Shown: positions 32,218 to 40,213 of the stretch, in pieces
How positions within the stretch are numbered: position 1 is the first letter of the stretch
How the letters are laid out: the number at the start of each line of letters is the position of its first letter
DNA from: Clostridia bacterium
GTDB lineage: Bacteria; Bacillota; Clostridia; Oscillospirales; SIG627
Length of the DNA stretch: 40,273 bases
Reading direction: 5' to 3'
NCBI GenBank assembly: GCA_017507325.1
Contig: JAFWBD010000034.1
Location: forward strand, 1-40,273
Notes under the pieces: model-generated
What the model was told of the DNA's origin: nothing
The model's database searches: none
The model's input: only the letters and a program-made list of their open reading frames with translations
Program-made: the position numbers and the translations under genes

Positions 32218-33594
32218 ATGAAAACAGTCAGAACAGACCGATACGATTTTGTGGTTTGCGGAGGCGGTGTTGCGGGCTTTTCCGCCGCTGTGGCGGCCGC
32301 TCGCAAAGGACTTTCGGTTGCCCTTGTGGAGCGGTCGGGGATTCTCGGCGGAACCGCTACCTGCGCCGGCATCAATCAGTTGCTCGGCGGACGGAAGCTG
32401 GACGAAAACGGTAACCATCTTCGGGTGGTGGGCGGTATTTTCGATGAATTGACAGACAAGCTCATTGCCGAGGGAGCTGCCATTGAGCCCAATACGGTGG
32501 ACCCCGATTTTAATCCCTTCGGATGGTATCCCCGAATGGCCTCCGGTATTTCCTGCAACGAAACGGCGCTGAAGATCAAAATGGATGATATGTGCCGAGA
32601 GGCAGGTGTTCGCGTGTATTTCAACACCGTGATCTGTGAGGCGGATTTTTCCCATGCTCGGCTCTCGGCGGTGACTGTTTTCAACAAGGACGGTTTTGTT
32701 CGCCTGGAGGCTGAGAGCTTTGCCGACTGCACCGGTGATGCGGACGTGGTGGCGATGTGCTCACTTCCCTTTTCCAAGGGACGCTCGGAGGATGGGCTGA
32801 TGACGCCCTGCTCCATGGAAATGCACGTGGAAGGAGTGGATGCCGAGGCGCTGGTGGGCTACCAGAACGAGCATCAATCCCCCAAATTGGTGGAGATCAT
32901 CGAGCGGCTTCGCCGTGATGGCATTTGGACCTTCCCCTCCGAGATTTTCGTTACGGTACGGTTGGTGGAGGAGGACGTTTTCTTGGTGAACACCCTTCGC
33001 CAGACCTGCATTGACGGAACCTGCGAGGAGGACGTGACGCGCGCCTTGATGAACGGACGGAGGGACTGCTTGAAGCTGTTCGGGATTATGAAAGAATATT
33101 TTCCCGGATTTGCCCACGCCCGCATCCGCAAGATCGCGGACAGCCTCGGTGTCCGTGAGACCCGCCGCATTCACGGAGTCTATACCGTCAGTATCGAAGA
33201 CGCCTTGAGCGGAAAAAGATTTCCCGATACCGTTGCCGCCACCACCTACAATTTCGATCTGCCCGATCCCATTCGGGTCAGCTACGATACCATGATGGGG
33301 GATGCCCGAAACCCCAACGCCACACGAAAACACGTTGTGATCCGCCTTCCCTACCGCGCCTTGCTTCCCGTGGGAGCGGAAAACCTGATTGTAGCGGGGC
33401 GCTGTATCAGCGTGGACCGCGAGGTGCTGGGAGCCGCACGTATCATCGGCCCTGCGATGATGACGGGTCAAGCCGCGGGAACCGCCGCCGCCCTGGCCAA
33501 AGGCAATTTTGCTTCCGTGGATACGGATCTTTTGCGAACCACTCTTTGGGCCGACGGCGTTTTGGATCCCGATACCCTGCCGTTTTCATTTTAA
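32218..33594 (+). CDS. FAD-dependent oxidoreductase
   Basis: A 458-residue flavoprotein of the FAD_oxidored (PF12831) type. The N-terminal dinucleotide fold has GGGVAG (15-20) and the ERSGILGGTATCAG segment; a late GRCISVDREVLGAARIIGPAMMTGQAAG.AAALA motif closes the FAD site. Such proteins oxidise varied metabolites, and the substrate is unknown. GAGGG lies 8 bases before ATG. It is a separate unit after the fba terminator; no promoter was recognised. Confidence 0.8.
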   Translation: MKTVRTDRYDFVVCGGGVAGFSAAVAAARKGLSVALVERSGILGGTATCAGINQLLGGRKLDENGNHLRVVGGIFDELTDKLIAEGAAIEPNTVDPDFNPFGWYPRMASGISCNETALKIKMDDMCREAGVRVYFNTVICEADFSHARLSAVTVFNKDGFVRLEAESFADCTGDADVVAMCSLPFSKGRSEDGLMTPCSMEMHVEGVDAEALVGYQNEHQSPKLVEIIERLRRDGIWTFPSEIFVTVRLVEEDVFLVNTLRQTCIDGTCEEDVTRALMNGRRDCLKLFGIMKEYFPGFAHARIRKIADSLGVRETRRIHGVYTVSIEDALSGKRFPDTVAATTYNFDLPDPIRVSYDTMMGDARNPNATRKHVVIRLPYRALLPVGAENLIVAGRCISVDREVLGAARIIGPAMMTGQAAGTAAALAKGNFASVDTDLLRTTLWADGVLDPDTLPFSF

Positions 33595-33600
33595 AAAACA

Positions 33601-33644
33601 CCCGCGCTTTCCTTGGCGTGATACCAAAGGAAGCGCGGGATTTT
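33601..33644. terminator. Terminator between the FAD oxidoreductase and the isomerase-like gene
   Basis: A stem of about 16 bp (CCCGCGCTT... with GGAAGCGCGGG) contains one mismatch and a GU pair around an 8-base loop. ATTTTAATTT follows on the right, and the reverse strand reads TGTTTTTT after the stem, so it could serve both convergent genes. Confidence 0.75.
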
Positions 33645-33648
33645 AATT

Positions 33649-34554
33649 TCAGATGAGGACGGCGTTTTTGACGTTGCCCTGCCAGAAAAGGAAATCATCG
33701 CTGAGCATATACTGCAAAAGATCTCGAATATAGGAAATTTTCATTTGCTTGACCGCAAAGGGGCAGGAAACGGAGCTGGTTTCCCCGCCGATCTCCAGGT
33801 TGAAAAGACCTTGATACCCGATTTCCTCCAGGGCGTGCATCACCTCATCCCAATGGATGCTGTGGGAAGCGTTAAAGGGCAAGAGATGCTGATCTCGGCA
33901 GCCGTCGTTATTGGCAATGTGCAAGGCTCGCAGATCCTTTCCCGCGGCCAAAATAAACTCCCTTTGGCTTTGAGAAACAAGGCCTCTGGCGTTGGCCAAA
34001 TGAAGATGCCCCGTATCCAAGCAAATCCCCAAATGATCTCTTCCGAATTGATCCAGATACCGAATGATATCCTGCACCGAGGTGGTAAAGGAAATGGGGC
34101 GGCTGAGATTCTCGATGCAAAGAAAAGTCTTGCTCCCTCGGCAAAAATCGAGCAATTCCGAAAGGCTGTTCAGGATCACATTCTCCCGCTCCTGCTGCTC
34201 CCGATCCTCACCGCCCTCCAGATGGAGAATCAGATGATCCACGCCCATTCCTTGATAAAGCTCAATCTCTTCCTTCAAGAGATCCAAAAAGCCCGTGGAA
34301 AATAGGCCGGGTTTGAAGCTTAAATGTCCTTGGAGAACCGAAAAGCCTCGATCGGAGCAAAACTGCCGAAACAGAATCCCCTCCCGTTCTGCCGAGCTTC
34401 CCTTTTCGCGGACACGATGCAAAAGCTTTTCTGCATGCTCATACGCAAGCTCTGTATGGCAAAAGCCACCGCGCAAGAACAGGGTGACCATATCCTCAGG
34501 AGAAAATTCTTTATAATACGCCGATGCAATGGCGCACGGAAAATTCAATGCCAT
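33649..34554 (-). CDS. Sugar phosphate isomerase/epimerase-like TIM barrel protein
   Basis: A 301-residue soluble protein of the AP-endonuclease-2/xylose isomerase-like superfamily. Metal-ligand strands are recognisable: LHLEGGED, CIENLSRP (Glu), CLDTGHLHLA (Asp and His), HIANNDG and LEIGGE. Members isomerise or epimerise sugars or cut inositol-derived rings; the substrate here is unknown. ATG is 7 bases after GGAGAG. It is a single-gene unit with its own promoter. Confidence 0.82.
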   Translation of the reverse strand: MALNFPCAIASAYYKEFSPEDMVTLFLRGGFCHTELAYEHAEKLLHRVREKGSSAEREGILFRQFCSDRGFSVLQGHLSFKPGLFSTGFLDLLKEEIELYQGMGVDHLILHLEGGEDREQQERENVILNSLSELLDFCRGSKTFLCIENLSRPISFTTSVQDIIRYLDQFGRDHLGICLDTGHLHLANARGLVSQSQREFILAAGKDLRALHIANNDGCRDQHLLPFNASHSIHWDEVMHALEEIGYQGLFNLEIGGETSSVSCPFAVKQMKISYIRDLLQYMLSDDFLFWQGNVKNAVLI

Positions 34555-34612
34555 TTCATATCTCTCCGTTTCCGCAAGATCTTTTTCATTTTAACTGCCT
34601 CGCCGATACGTT

Positions 34613-34641
34613 ATCATATCTCATTTTTCAAAAAAAAGCAA
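34613..34641 (-). promoter_or_regulatory. Probable promoter of the isomerase-like gene
   Basis: On the minus strand TTGCTT (34636-34641) and TATGAT (34613-34618) are 17 bp apart. The -35 is weak. Confidence 0.5.
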
Positions 34642-34683
34642 GTCTGTTTTGCGAAATTGATTTTTCCAGAATACGAAACGGGA

Positions 34684-34712
34684 TTGACAAAAAAAGAATG
34701 CCGAGCTACAAT
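34684..34712 (+). promoter_or_regulatory. Promoter of the amidotransferase-like gene
   Basis: TTGACA (34684-34689) and TACAAT (34707-34712) are 17 bp apart; AGGAGG lies at about 34727-34732. Confidence 0.85.
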
Positions 34713-34740
34713 GGAAAAAAGGATATAGGAGGATATTCCG

Positions 34741-35817
34741 ATGTGCAACATTGCAGGCTACTCAGGAAACAGAAGAGCCGCCCCGATTTTGATCGAAATG
34801 CTCCGCAGAGAGCAATTTATGGACGGCGGATTGAGCACCGGCATTGCCACCATTCACGAAGGAAAGCTTTACTCGGCCAAGGTTTTGGGTGACGTGGACG
34901 AATTGCTCCGTAGCACCGATGCCCTTCATTTTCCGGGAAATTGCGGCATTATCCACTCCCGCCCCGCGGGAAATCTTCGGTCCCACGCTCATCCGTTTCT
35001 GGATGAGGATGAATGCTGTGCCGTGGTATTGAACGGAACCATGCGAGGGGTTGGTGTTCCCGAATTCTACGAAAAATCCAATCGGATGATCCGCCCCTTT
35101 TACGAGCGCGGCTGTGTTCGAACCGCCTACCTTCCTAAAAAAGAACCGAAGCGGATTTTACCCGACGGCCGTTCTTATCACGCCAGTGAAATTTATGCAC
35201 TGCTAATGGGAGAGCAAATGAAAAAGAACGGCTGTACCGAGGAAAGCGCCGCTTGTGCCCTCCGGTACGTTTTTTCCGAATTCCCCGCGGATATCGTGGT
35301 GCTTTCCGTTCACGCCGCTATCCCCGACACCATCACCTTCGGCACCGTTTCACGCCCCGTTTGTGTCGGAATCGCCCCGGAGGAAACCTACCTTGCCACC
35401 ACCGCACTGGCCTTTCCCGAGGATGCGGGAATTGAAACGGTCCTTCCCCTGCCGACCTGCACGATCGCGCAGGCAACCCCCGGAAAGCTGAACATTTCGG
35501 GGAAAAAGCCGAGGGGAGTGAGGGTTGAAAACATTTCTCACCGTGCCGCCAAGATTGCGTATGAACGCCTTGAGCGGATCCTATCGGGGCAAAAGAACGA
35601 CCCCAAATCCATCTACGATATTCCCGTTTACCGGGAATGGAGAGATCTTTGGAGCGAGCCGCTTGTGGATTGCCAATACTGTAAGGAGGGCGATATGCTC
35701 AAGCCCACAGCCTCCCTATTTTACGAGGCACTTTGGAGCTTTCACAAGGAAGGCAGACTCAGAGGCGTTTTGGGTGAGTACAAGGGAAGAAGGATTGTAA
35801 AATTCTGGTTGGATTAA
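34741..35817 (+). CDS. Free-standing class II glutamine amidotransferase-like protein
   Basis: A 358-residue protein whose first 255 residues match the Ntn glutaminase domain of GlmS and PurF. Cys2 would be the nucleophile after removal of Met1; Arg74, His82/His84 and Asn98-Gly99 lie where GlmS has its oxyanion and glutamine residues. The acidic residue that holds the glutamine amino group in GlmS (TDTE) seems replaced by HASE (147-150), so the substrate may not be glutamine. The last 100 residues form a small C-terminal domain with C311-QY-C314. There are no sugar isomerase or synthetase domains, so it is not GlmS. The true reaction is unknown. AGGAGG precedes ATG. Confidence 0.72.
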   Translation: MCNIAGYSGNRRAAPILIEMLRREQFMDGGLSTGIATIHEGKLYSAKVLGDVDELLRSTDALHFPGNCGIIHSRPAGNLRSHAHPFLDEDECCAVVLNGTMRGVGVPEFYEKSNRMIRPFYERGCVRTAYLPKKEPKRILPDGRSYHASEIYALLMGEQMKKNGCTEESAACALRYVFSEFPADIVVLSVHAAIPDTITFGTVSRPVCVGIAPEETYLATTALAFPEDAGIETVLPLPTCTIAQATPGKLNISGKKPRGVRVENISHRAAKIAYERLERILSGQKNDPKSIYDIPVYREWRDLWSEPLVDCQYCKEGDMLKPTASLFYEALWSFHKEGRLRGVLGEYKGRRIVKFWLD

Positions 35818-35829
35818 GCGTTTCCGCTG

Positions 35830-35867
35830 AAAAAATCTCGCATCTGTTTCGGATGCGAGATTTTTTT
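35830..35867. terminator. Bidirectional terminator, amidotransferase gene / feo operon
   Basis: AAAAAATCTCGCATC (35830-35844) pairs with its complement (35852-35866) around TGTTTCG, flanked by A- and T-tracts for the convergent genes. Confidence 0.9.
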
Positions 35868-35889
35868 CGGTATGGACAAATTTTAAGGA

Positions 35890-36078
35890 TCAGCTTTTCT
35901 TTTCCGTTTCACTTTTGCAGGAGCAAGAACTTTTTCCTTTACCGCTGCAAGCACTGCAGGAATTGCATCCATCGGGACAGCCAATGCATTTTTTTCCGTT
36001 CTTCTTGGCTCGGTAGAGGGAAAAGCAAGCAAGCCCCAAAACGGCACCGATCACCAAAACCAAAATGACGTTTTCCAT
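35890..36078 (-). CDS. FeoB-associated Cys-rich membrane protein
   Basis: A 62-residue protein with one N-terminal helix (about 3-22) and a short cytoplasmic tail holding eight cysteines (CIGC, CNSC, C, CSC patterns). This is the FeoB-associated Cys-rich family found next to feoB. It may help hand over iron, but its function is unproved. ATG has GAGAGG 6 bases upstream and follows feoB by 19 bases. Confidence 0.9.
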   Translation of the reverse strand: MENVILVLVIGAVLGLACFSLYRAKKNGKKCIGCPDGCNSCSACSGKGKSSCSCKSETEKKS

Positions 36079-36097
36079 TTAAAACCTCTCAGGGCCT

Positions 36098-38125
36098 TTA
36101 TTTCAGCTGATAATCGGCGCGAAGCTTTTGATCGGCCTTCAGGCAAAGCGCGGCGATCACGCCCACAATGGCAATGAAGGCAACTGCACCGGGGAAGAAA
36201 CCTGCTCCCAAGGAGCCGGTGGTGATCAAGGTACCGATCTGATACACCAGGAAAGCCACGCTGTAGCCCACCGCAAGCTGGAAGCCGATGCCGCCCCACA
36301 GCCACTTGGCGCTCTTCATTTCGGAATTCATAGCACCGATGGCCGCAAAGCAAGGCGGAGTGAAGAGATTGAACATTAAGTAAGCCAAGGCGGCAACGGG
36401 AGTAATGGCAAAAGCGGCTACAACGCCCTCTCCCGCACCCTCTATCATTTCCAGAGCATCGGTATCGATCAGATTGGAAATGCCGTAGCAAACGGCCAGC
36501 GTGCCCACCACGTTTTCCTTAGCAATAAAGCCCGTTACGGCCGCGGCGGCCATCTGCCAAGCCTTGATGCCGATGATGGGGATCAAAAGATAGGCGATGG
36601 GACCTGCAATGGAAGCGAGGATCGAGGTGCTCTCGGCCCCCTCCTCCACCACGGAAAAGCTCCAATCAAAGGACTGCATTACGAAAACCACGGCATTACA
36701 AAGAAGGATAATGGTTCCCGCCTTTACGATATATGCCCATCCGCGGCTGCACATAGACTTGACGGCACCCCAGAGAGAGGGGATCTTATACTCGGGAAGC
36801 TCGATAATAAAGAAGGATTTTCTATGCTTAAAGCCTGTGATCTTATTGATCAAAAGAGCACCGAAGAAGATAATGACGATACCCGCAAAGTACATCAAGG
36901 TTCCGATCCAAGAGGCATCGGGGAAGAAGGCACCTGCGAAAAGAGAAATTACGGGAAGCTTGGCACCGCAAGGCATAAAGGGGGCCAGCATAGCAGTGGC
37001 GCGGCGCTCTCTCTCGTTACGGATGGTGCGGCAAGCCATTACGCCGGGGATGGCACAGCCCGTTCCGATGATAAAGGGGATAACGGACTTACCGGAAAGC
37101 CCCACCTTTTTGAAAATGGGATCCAAAACAATGGTGGCTCTTGCCATATAACCGCAATCCTCCAAAAGAGCAATGAGGAAATACATCACCATAACCAGAG
37201 GCAAAAAGCCCACCACGGCGCTGACACCGCCGATGATGCCCTCCGTCAAAAGCGAGACCAAAAAGGGATTGCCTCCCTCCAAGAGACCGCCCACCCATTC
37301 CTTAAAGGCATCGATCAGGGTCACAAGACCGGGGATGGCAAAGCCGTTTTCGAATTCATAGCCCTCGGCGATCCAAATACCCAGCCAAGACTGAGAGATC
37401 TGGAACACCAAAAACATCACCACGGCAAAGATCGGAATTCCAAGCCAACGGTTGGTCAAAACGGCATCGATCTTATCTTGATAATTCTTATCCTTGGTGA
37501 GAACCTTTCTGACCTCCACCTCGGACACGATTTTGTTCACAAAGGAGAAACGGGCACGGTCTGCCTTTTCCACCTCCGCCTTATCGCCAAGATTCACATC
37601 ACCCTGATGATAAGGAGCCTTTTGAGCGGAACCGCTGACGGCGAAGGCCGAACGGATCACCTCGGAAAGCCCCGTGGCATTGGTGGAAACGGTTTCCACT
37701 ACGGGACAGCCCAGACTTTCCGAAAGCTTTTTTACGTCGATGTGCGTTTCTTTTTTATTGTTCACGTCGGTTTTGTTCAAGGCAACCACCATCGGAATTC
37801 CCAATTCCAAAAGCTGGGTGGTGAAAAAGAGGCTGCGGCTTAAATTGGTACCGTCAACGATGTTGATGATCACGTCGGGATTTTCCTTTTTCACGTAGGA
37901 GCTGGTAATGCTCTCCTCCGAAGTAAAGGGAGACATGGAATAGGCGCCGGGCAAATCCACCGCAACGGGAGCTTTTTCACCGTTGCAATATGCCTTTTTA
38001 ACAAGATGCTCCTTCTTTTCCACGGTAACACCTGCCCAGTTGCCCACCTTCTCATTTCGGCCGGTAAGGGCATTGAACATCGTGGTCTTACCGCTGTTGG
38101 GATTGCCTGTTAAAGCAATTTTCAT
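36098..38125 (-). CDS. feoB: Ferrous iron transporter FeoB
   Basis: A 675-residue inner-membrane Fe(II) transporter. The N-terminal G domain carries GNPNSGKT (7-14), the switch NWAGVTVE, DLPG (57-60) and NKTD (117-120). The membrane part has the two Gate regions with Cys-containing motifs (GTGCAIPGVMACR and FTPPCFA). Length is at the short end for the family. AGGAGG precedes ATG. It lies between feoA and the Cys-rich gene. Confidence 0.95.
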   Translation of the reverse strand: MKIALTGNPNSGKTTMFNALTGRNEKVGNWAGVTVEKKEHLVKKAYCNGEKAPVAVDLPGAYSMSPFTSEESITSSYVKKENPDVIINIVDGTNLSRSLFFTTQLLELGIPMVVALNKTDVNNKKETHIDVKKLSESLGCPVVETVSTNATGLSEVIRSAFAVSGSAQKAPYHQGDVNLGDKAEVEKADRARFSFVNKIVSEVEVRKVLTKDKNYQDKIDAVLTNRWLGIPIFAVVMFLVFQISQSWLGIWIAEGYEFENGFAIPGLVTLIDAFKEWVGGLLEGGNPFLVSLLTEGIIGGVSAVVGFLPLVMVMYFLIALLEDCGYMARATIVLDPIFKKVGLSGKSVIPFIIGTGCAIPGVMACRTIRNERERRATAMLAPFMPCGAKLPVISLFAGAFFPDASWIGTLMYFAGIVIIFFGALLINKITGFKHRKSFFIIELPEYKIPSLWGAVKSMCSRGWAYIVKAGTIILLCNAVVFVMQSFDWSFSVVEEGAESTSILASIAGPIAYLLIPIIGIKAWQMAAAAVTGFIAKENVVGTLAVCYGISNLIDTDALEMIEGAGEGVVAAFAITPVAALAYLMFNLFTPPCFAAIGAMNSEMKSAKWLWGGIGFQLAVGYSVAFLVYQIGTLITTGSLGAGFFPGAVAFIAIVGVIAALCLKADQKLRADYQLK

Positions 38126-38175
38126 TTTGATTCCTCCTAAGAATTTTGTTGTATAGCCAAGTGAATCTCACCGGG

Positions 38176-38189
38176 TTACCTATTGCTAA
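38176..38189. promoter_or_regulatory. Operator-like palindrome upstream of feoB
   Basis: TTACCTATTGCTAA on the plus strand (minus strand TTAGCAATAGGTAA) is a near match to the palindrome at 38470-38483: both have TTAGC and a 3' TAA at the same spacing. It lies about 50 bases before feoB and fits a metal-responsive repressor; the repressor is not known. Confidence 0.5.
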
Positions 38190-38198
38190 CTGACTTTC

Positions 38199-38228
38199 AA
38201 AAAAAACAAGCAGATCAACTGCTGTTTT
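38199..38228 (-). terminator. Terminator-like hairpin after feoA
   Basis: On the minus strand AACAGCAG and CTGCTTGTT (one bulge) enclose TTGAT, followed by a T-run. It would attenuate read-through from feoA to feoB. Confidence 0.6.
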
Positions 38229-38229
38229 T

Positions 38230-38448
38230 TTAAATCTCGATGGCCTCGGCAAGCTGACGGTCGATGTTGTAGCGGCCGTCTTTAATAGAGACCACGCAAC
38301 CGCTTCTCATATGAGACACCACGGTAATCGGCTCTCCCGAATAGCACCCCAAGGAAAACAAAAAGGCATTCAATTCCTCGTCATCGGTATTAATGCTTTG
38401 AACGATATACTCTTTTCCTTCTTCTGCACTCAATAAATTCATATCCAT
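38230..38448 (-). CDS. feoA: Ferrous iron transport accessory protein FeoA
   Basis: A 72-residue SH3-like cytoplasmic protein that assists FeoB. Its LGCYSGEPITVVSH and RYNIDRQLAEAIEI segments are typical. GTG 38451, ATG 38448 and ATG 38442 are all possible starts; ribosome sites are poor, so the exact start is uncertain. Its promoter is well formed, with an operator-like palindrome downstream of the -10 box. Confidence 0.85.
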   Translation of the reverse strand: MDMNLLSAEEGKEYIVQSINTDDEELNAFLFSLGCYSGEPITVVSHMRSGCVVSIKDGRYNIDRQLAEAIEI

Positions 38449-38469
38449 CACCGAGAAAAATCAAATTGA

Positions 38470-38483
38470 TTAGCATACGCTAA
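38470..38483. promoter_or_regulatory. Operator-like palindrome overlapping the feoA transcription start
   Basis: TTAGCATACGCTAA (minus TTAGCGTATGCTAA) has perfect TTAGC/GCTAA half-sites around 4 bases. It begins 10 bases after the -10 box, where a bound repressor would block transcription. It resembles the half-site style of DtxR-family metalloregulators, but the family is inferred. Confidence 0.6.
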
Positions 38484-38493
38484 CTACTCGAAT

Positions 38494-38522
38494 ATGATAG
38501 TCCTTGAACGGAGTTTTGTCAA
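38494..38522 (-). promoter_or_regulatory. feo operon promoter
   Basis: On the minus strand TTGACA (38517-38522) and TATCAT (38494-38499) are 17 bp apart. The -35 box is the end of the 33-bp element shared with the tRNA promoter. Confidence 0.82.
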
Positions 38523-38549
38523 GTGTTTTTTTGAATTTTTTCAAAAAAA
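38517..38549 (-). repeat. 33-bp exact repeat, copy 2
   Basis: Identical to 65-97. Read on the minus strand it places an A/T hairpin, an A-tract and CAC directly before the TTGACA of the feo promoter. It starts 4 bases after the stop of the upstream GNAT gene. Confidence 0.8.
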
Positions 38550-38553
38550 TTTC

Positions 38554-39039
38554 TCAGCGCTCATTTTGTCTATCCTCTAAGCCACGGCCGAGCCTTTTTA
38601 CCATCGGGGTGGAGATCAAGCCGTCCCGCAGGGTACGCTCTCCGCATTGAATATAGCCATGCCTCTCGTAGAAGCCCACTCCCCCATCGGAGGCGTTCAG
38701 AGTGATTTGCTCCCCTTCGCAGCAGGATTCCATATGAAAAAGAAGGGACGAACCGATCCTCTTCCCCCAAAAAGCGGGATCTACGTACAAAAGGAGAACG
38801 TGGTTTTTTTCCTTGACGGCTCCCACCGCCAGCAAAGCACCCTCACAGAAGGCACCGTACAGCACGGTTTTTCCATCCAAGGTATTCATAGCCAACGAAA
38901 TGGGAGCGGTCAGATCCCGAAACAGCTCCATCCCTTCCATCGGGGTATTGTTTTTTTCACTCTGATAGAAGCTTTTCCACAGCACGTGCGACGCATTTTC
39001 AAAATCTCCGTCGCAAATTTCTCTGATCTGTAAATTCAT
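38554..39039 (-). CDS. GNAT-family N-acetyltransferase
   Basis: A 161-residue soluble acetyltransferase. Motif A, LLYVDPAFWGKRIGSSLL, binds acetyl-CoA, and GFYERHGYIQCGE closes the fold. The substrate is unknown. ATG at 39039 has GGAGG 8 bases upstream and is 30 bases inside the longest frame. Its promoter is TTGACA (39083-39088) with TACCAT (39059-39064), 18 bp apart, predicting a very short leader. Confidence 0.85.
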   Translation of the reverse strand: MNLQIREICDGDFENASHVLWKSFYQSEKNNTPMEGMELFRDLTAPISLAMNTLDGKTVLYGAFCEGALLAVGAVKEKNHVLLLYVDPAFWGKRIGSSLLFHMESCCEGEQITLNASDGGVGFYERHGYIQCGERTLRDGLISTPMVKRLGRGLEDRQNER

Positions 39040-39058
39040 TTTGCAACCCTCCCCCTTT

Positions 39059-39088
39059 ATGGTAACCAAAATCCCCCCGATTTGTCAA
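39059..39088 (-). promoter_or_regulatory. GNAT gene promoter
   Basis: On the minus strand TTGACA (39083-39088) and TACCAT (39059-39064) are 18 bp apart. The predicted start falls at the edge of the AGGGGGAGGG ribosome site, giving a leader of only about 13 nt. Confidence 0.6.
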
Positions 39089-39116
39089 GACGTATCAAAA
39101 AAACATCAAAAAACCC

Positions 39117-39145
39117 TTGCAAAATTTGAAAAAAAAGAGTATACT
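39117..39145 (+). promoter_or_regulatory. guaA promoter
   Basis: TTGCAA (39117-39122) and TATACT (39140-39145) are 17 bp apart. The leader of about 40 nt is too short for a purine riboswitch, and none was seen. Confidence 0.78.
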
Positions 39146-39192
39146 TATGGGCATCAAAAAAATCAAACGCTCGTTTTTCAGGAGGAAATTAT

Positions 39193-40173
39193 ATGAATCA
39201 AATCGTGCGCCCCGATTCCATGGCCAGAATCGTTACCAAGGAGCTTGCCGATGCATTTATTGCCGAGCAGGTAAAAGAGATCCGTGAGCAGGTAGGAGAA
39301 AAAAAGGTTCTTCTCGCTCTCTCGGGTGGTGTGGATTCCTCTGTGGTTGCCGCTCTTTTAATCAAAGCCATCGGCAAACAGCTTGTATGCGTTCACGTGA
39401 ACCACGGTTTGATGCGCAAGGGCGAAAGCGAGCAGGTCATTGAGGTATTCGGCAAGGAATTGGATGCCAACCTTGTTTACGTGGATGCCACCGACCGTTT
39501 TCTCGATCTTTTGAAGGGAGAAGCAGACCCCGAGAAAAAGCGTAAGATCATCGGCGGTGAATTCATCAAGGTATTCGACGAGGAAGCCTCCAAGCTTTCG
39601 GGAATCTCTTTCTTGGCTCAGGGAACCATTTATCCCGATATTTTGGAAAGCGATGGGGTAGAGGCTCATCACAACGTGGGCGGCCTTCCCGAGGATATGC
39701 AGTTTGAATTGGTTGAGCCCGTAAAGCTCCTTTACAAGGATGAGGTTCGCGTGGTGGGAGAGGCCTTGGGTCTTCCCCGCAATATGGTTTACCGTCAGCC
39801 CTTCCCCGGCCCCGGACTCGGAGTTCGCTGTTTGGGTGCCATCACCCGAGACAGACTCCACGCGCTCCGCGAGGCAGATGCCATTTTGAGAGAGGAATTT
39901 GACAATTGCGGCCTGGCAGGCAAGGTTTGGCAGTATTTTATTGCAGTACCCGATTTCAAGAGCGTCGGTGTCAAAAACGGCAAGCGCTACGAGGGGTGGC
40001 CCGCCATCATCCGTGCGGTCAATACCACCGATGCCATGACCGCCACCATTGAAGAAATCCCCTACGAGATTCTCCACCGCATCACAGACCGCATCACCCA
40101 CGAGGTGGACGGCATCAACCGCGTTCTCCTCGACCTCACTCCCAAGCCCATCGGCACCATTGAGTGGGAATGA
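39193..40173 (+). CDS. guaA: GMP synthetase, ATP-pyrophosphatase subunit only (GuaA/GuaAb-like)
   Basis: A 326-residue protein covering only the synthetase half of GMP synthase, which adenylates XMP and aminates it to GMP. The PP-loop SGGVDSS (44-50), QGTIYPDILESDG, RQPFPGPGLGVR and the C-terminal dimer motif KPIGTIEWE are all present. Ordinary bacterial GuaA is about 510-525 residues with an N-terminal class I glutaminase; here that domain is absent, since the protein starts with its own AGGAGG, ATG and promoter. It may use free ammonia or a separate glutaminase subunit, as archaeal enzymes do. Confidence 0.9.
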   Translation: MNQIVRPDSMARIVTKELADAFIAEQVKEIREQVGEKKVLLALSGGVDSSVVAALLIKAIGKQLVCVHVNHGLMRKGESEQVIEVFGKELDANLVYVDATDRFLDLLKGEADPEKKRKIIGGEFIKVFDEEASKLSGISFLAQGTIYPDILESDGVEAHHNVGGLPEDMQFELVEPVKLLYKDEVRVVGEALGLPRNMVYRQPFPGPGLGVRCLGAITRDRLHALREADAILREEFDNCGLAGKVWQYFIAVPDFKSVGVKNGKRYEGWPAIIRAVNTTDAMTATIEEIPYEILHRITDRITHEVDGINRVLLDLTPKPIGTIEWE

Positions 40174-40186
40174 CCCACGGAATCCG

Positions 40187-40213
40187 AAAAAGCCTTGATA
40201 TATAAGGGTTTTT
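40187..40213 (+). terminator. Terminator-like hairpin after guaA
   Basis: AAAAAGCCTT (40187-40196) pairs with AAGGGTTTTT (40204-40213) around GATATAT, with one mismatch. It is weak but follows the stop codon by 13 bases. Confidence 0.5.

Noticed and set aside
39146..39192. Purine riboswitch before guaA
   Set aside because: The leader is only about 40 nt and has none of the paired elements of a purine aptamer.
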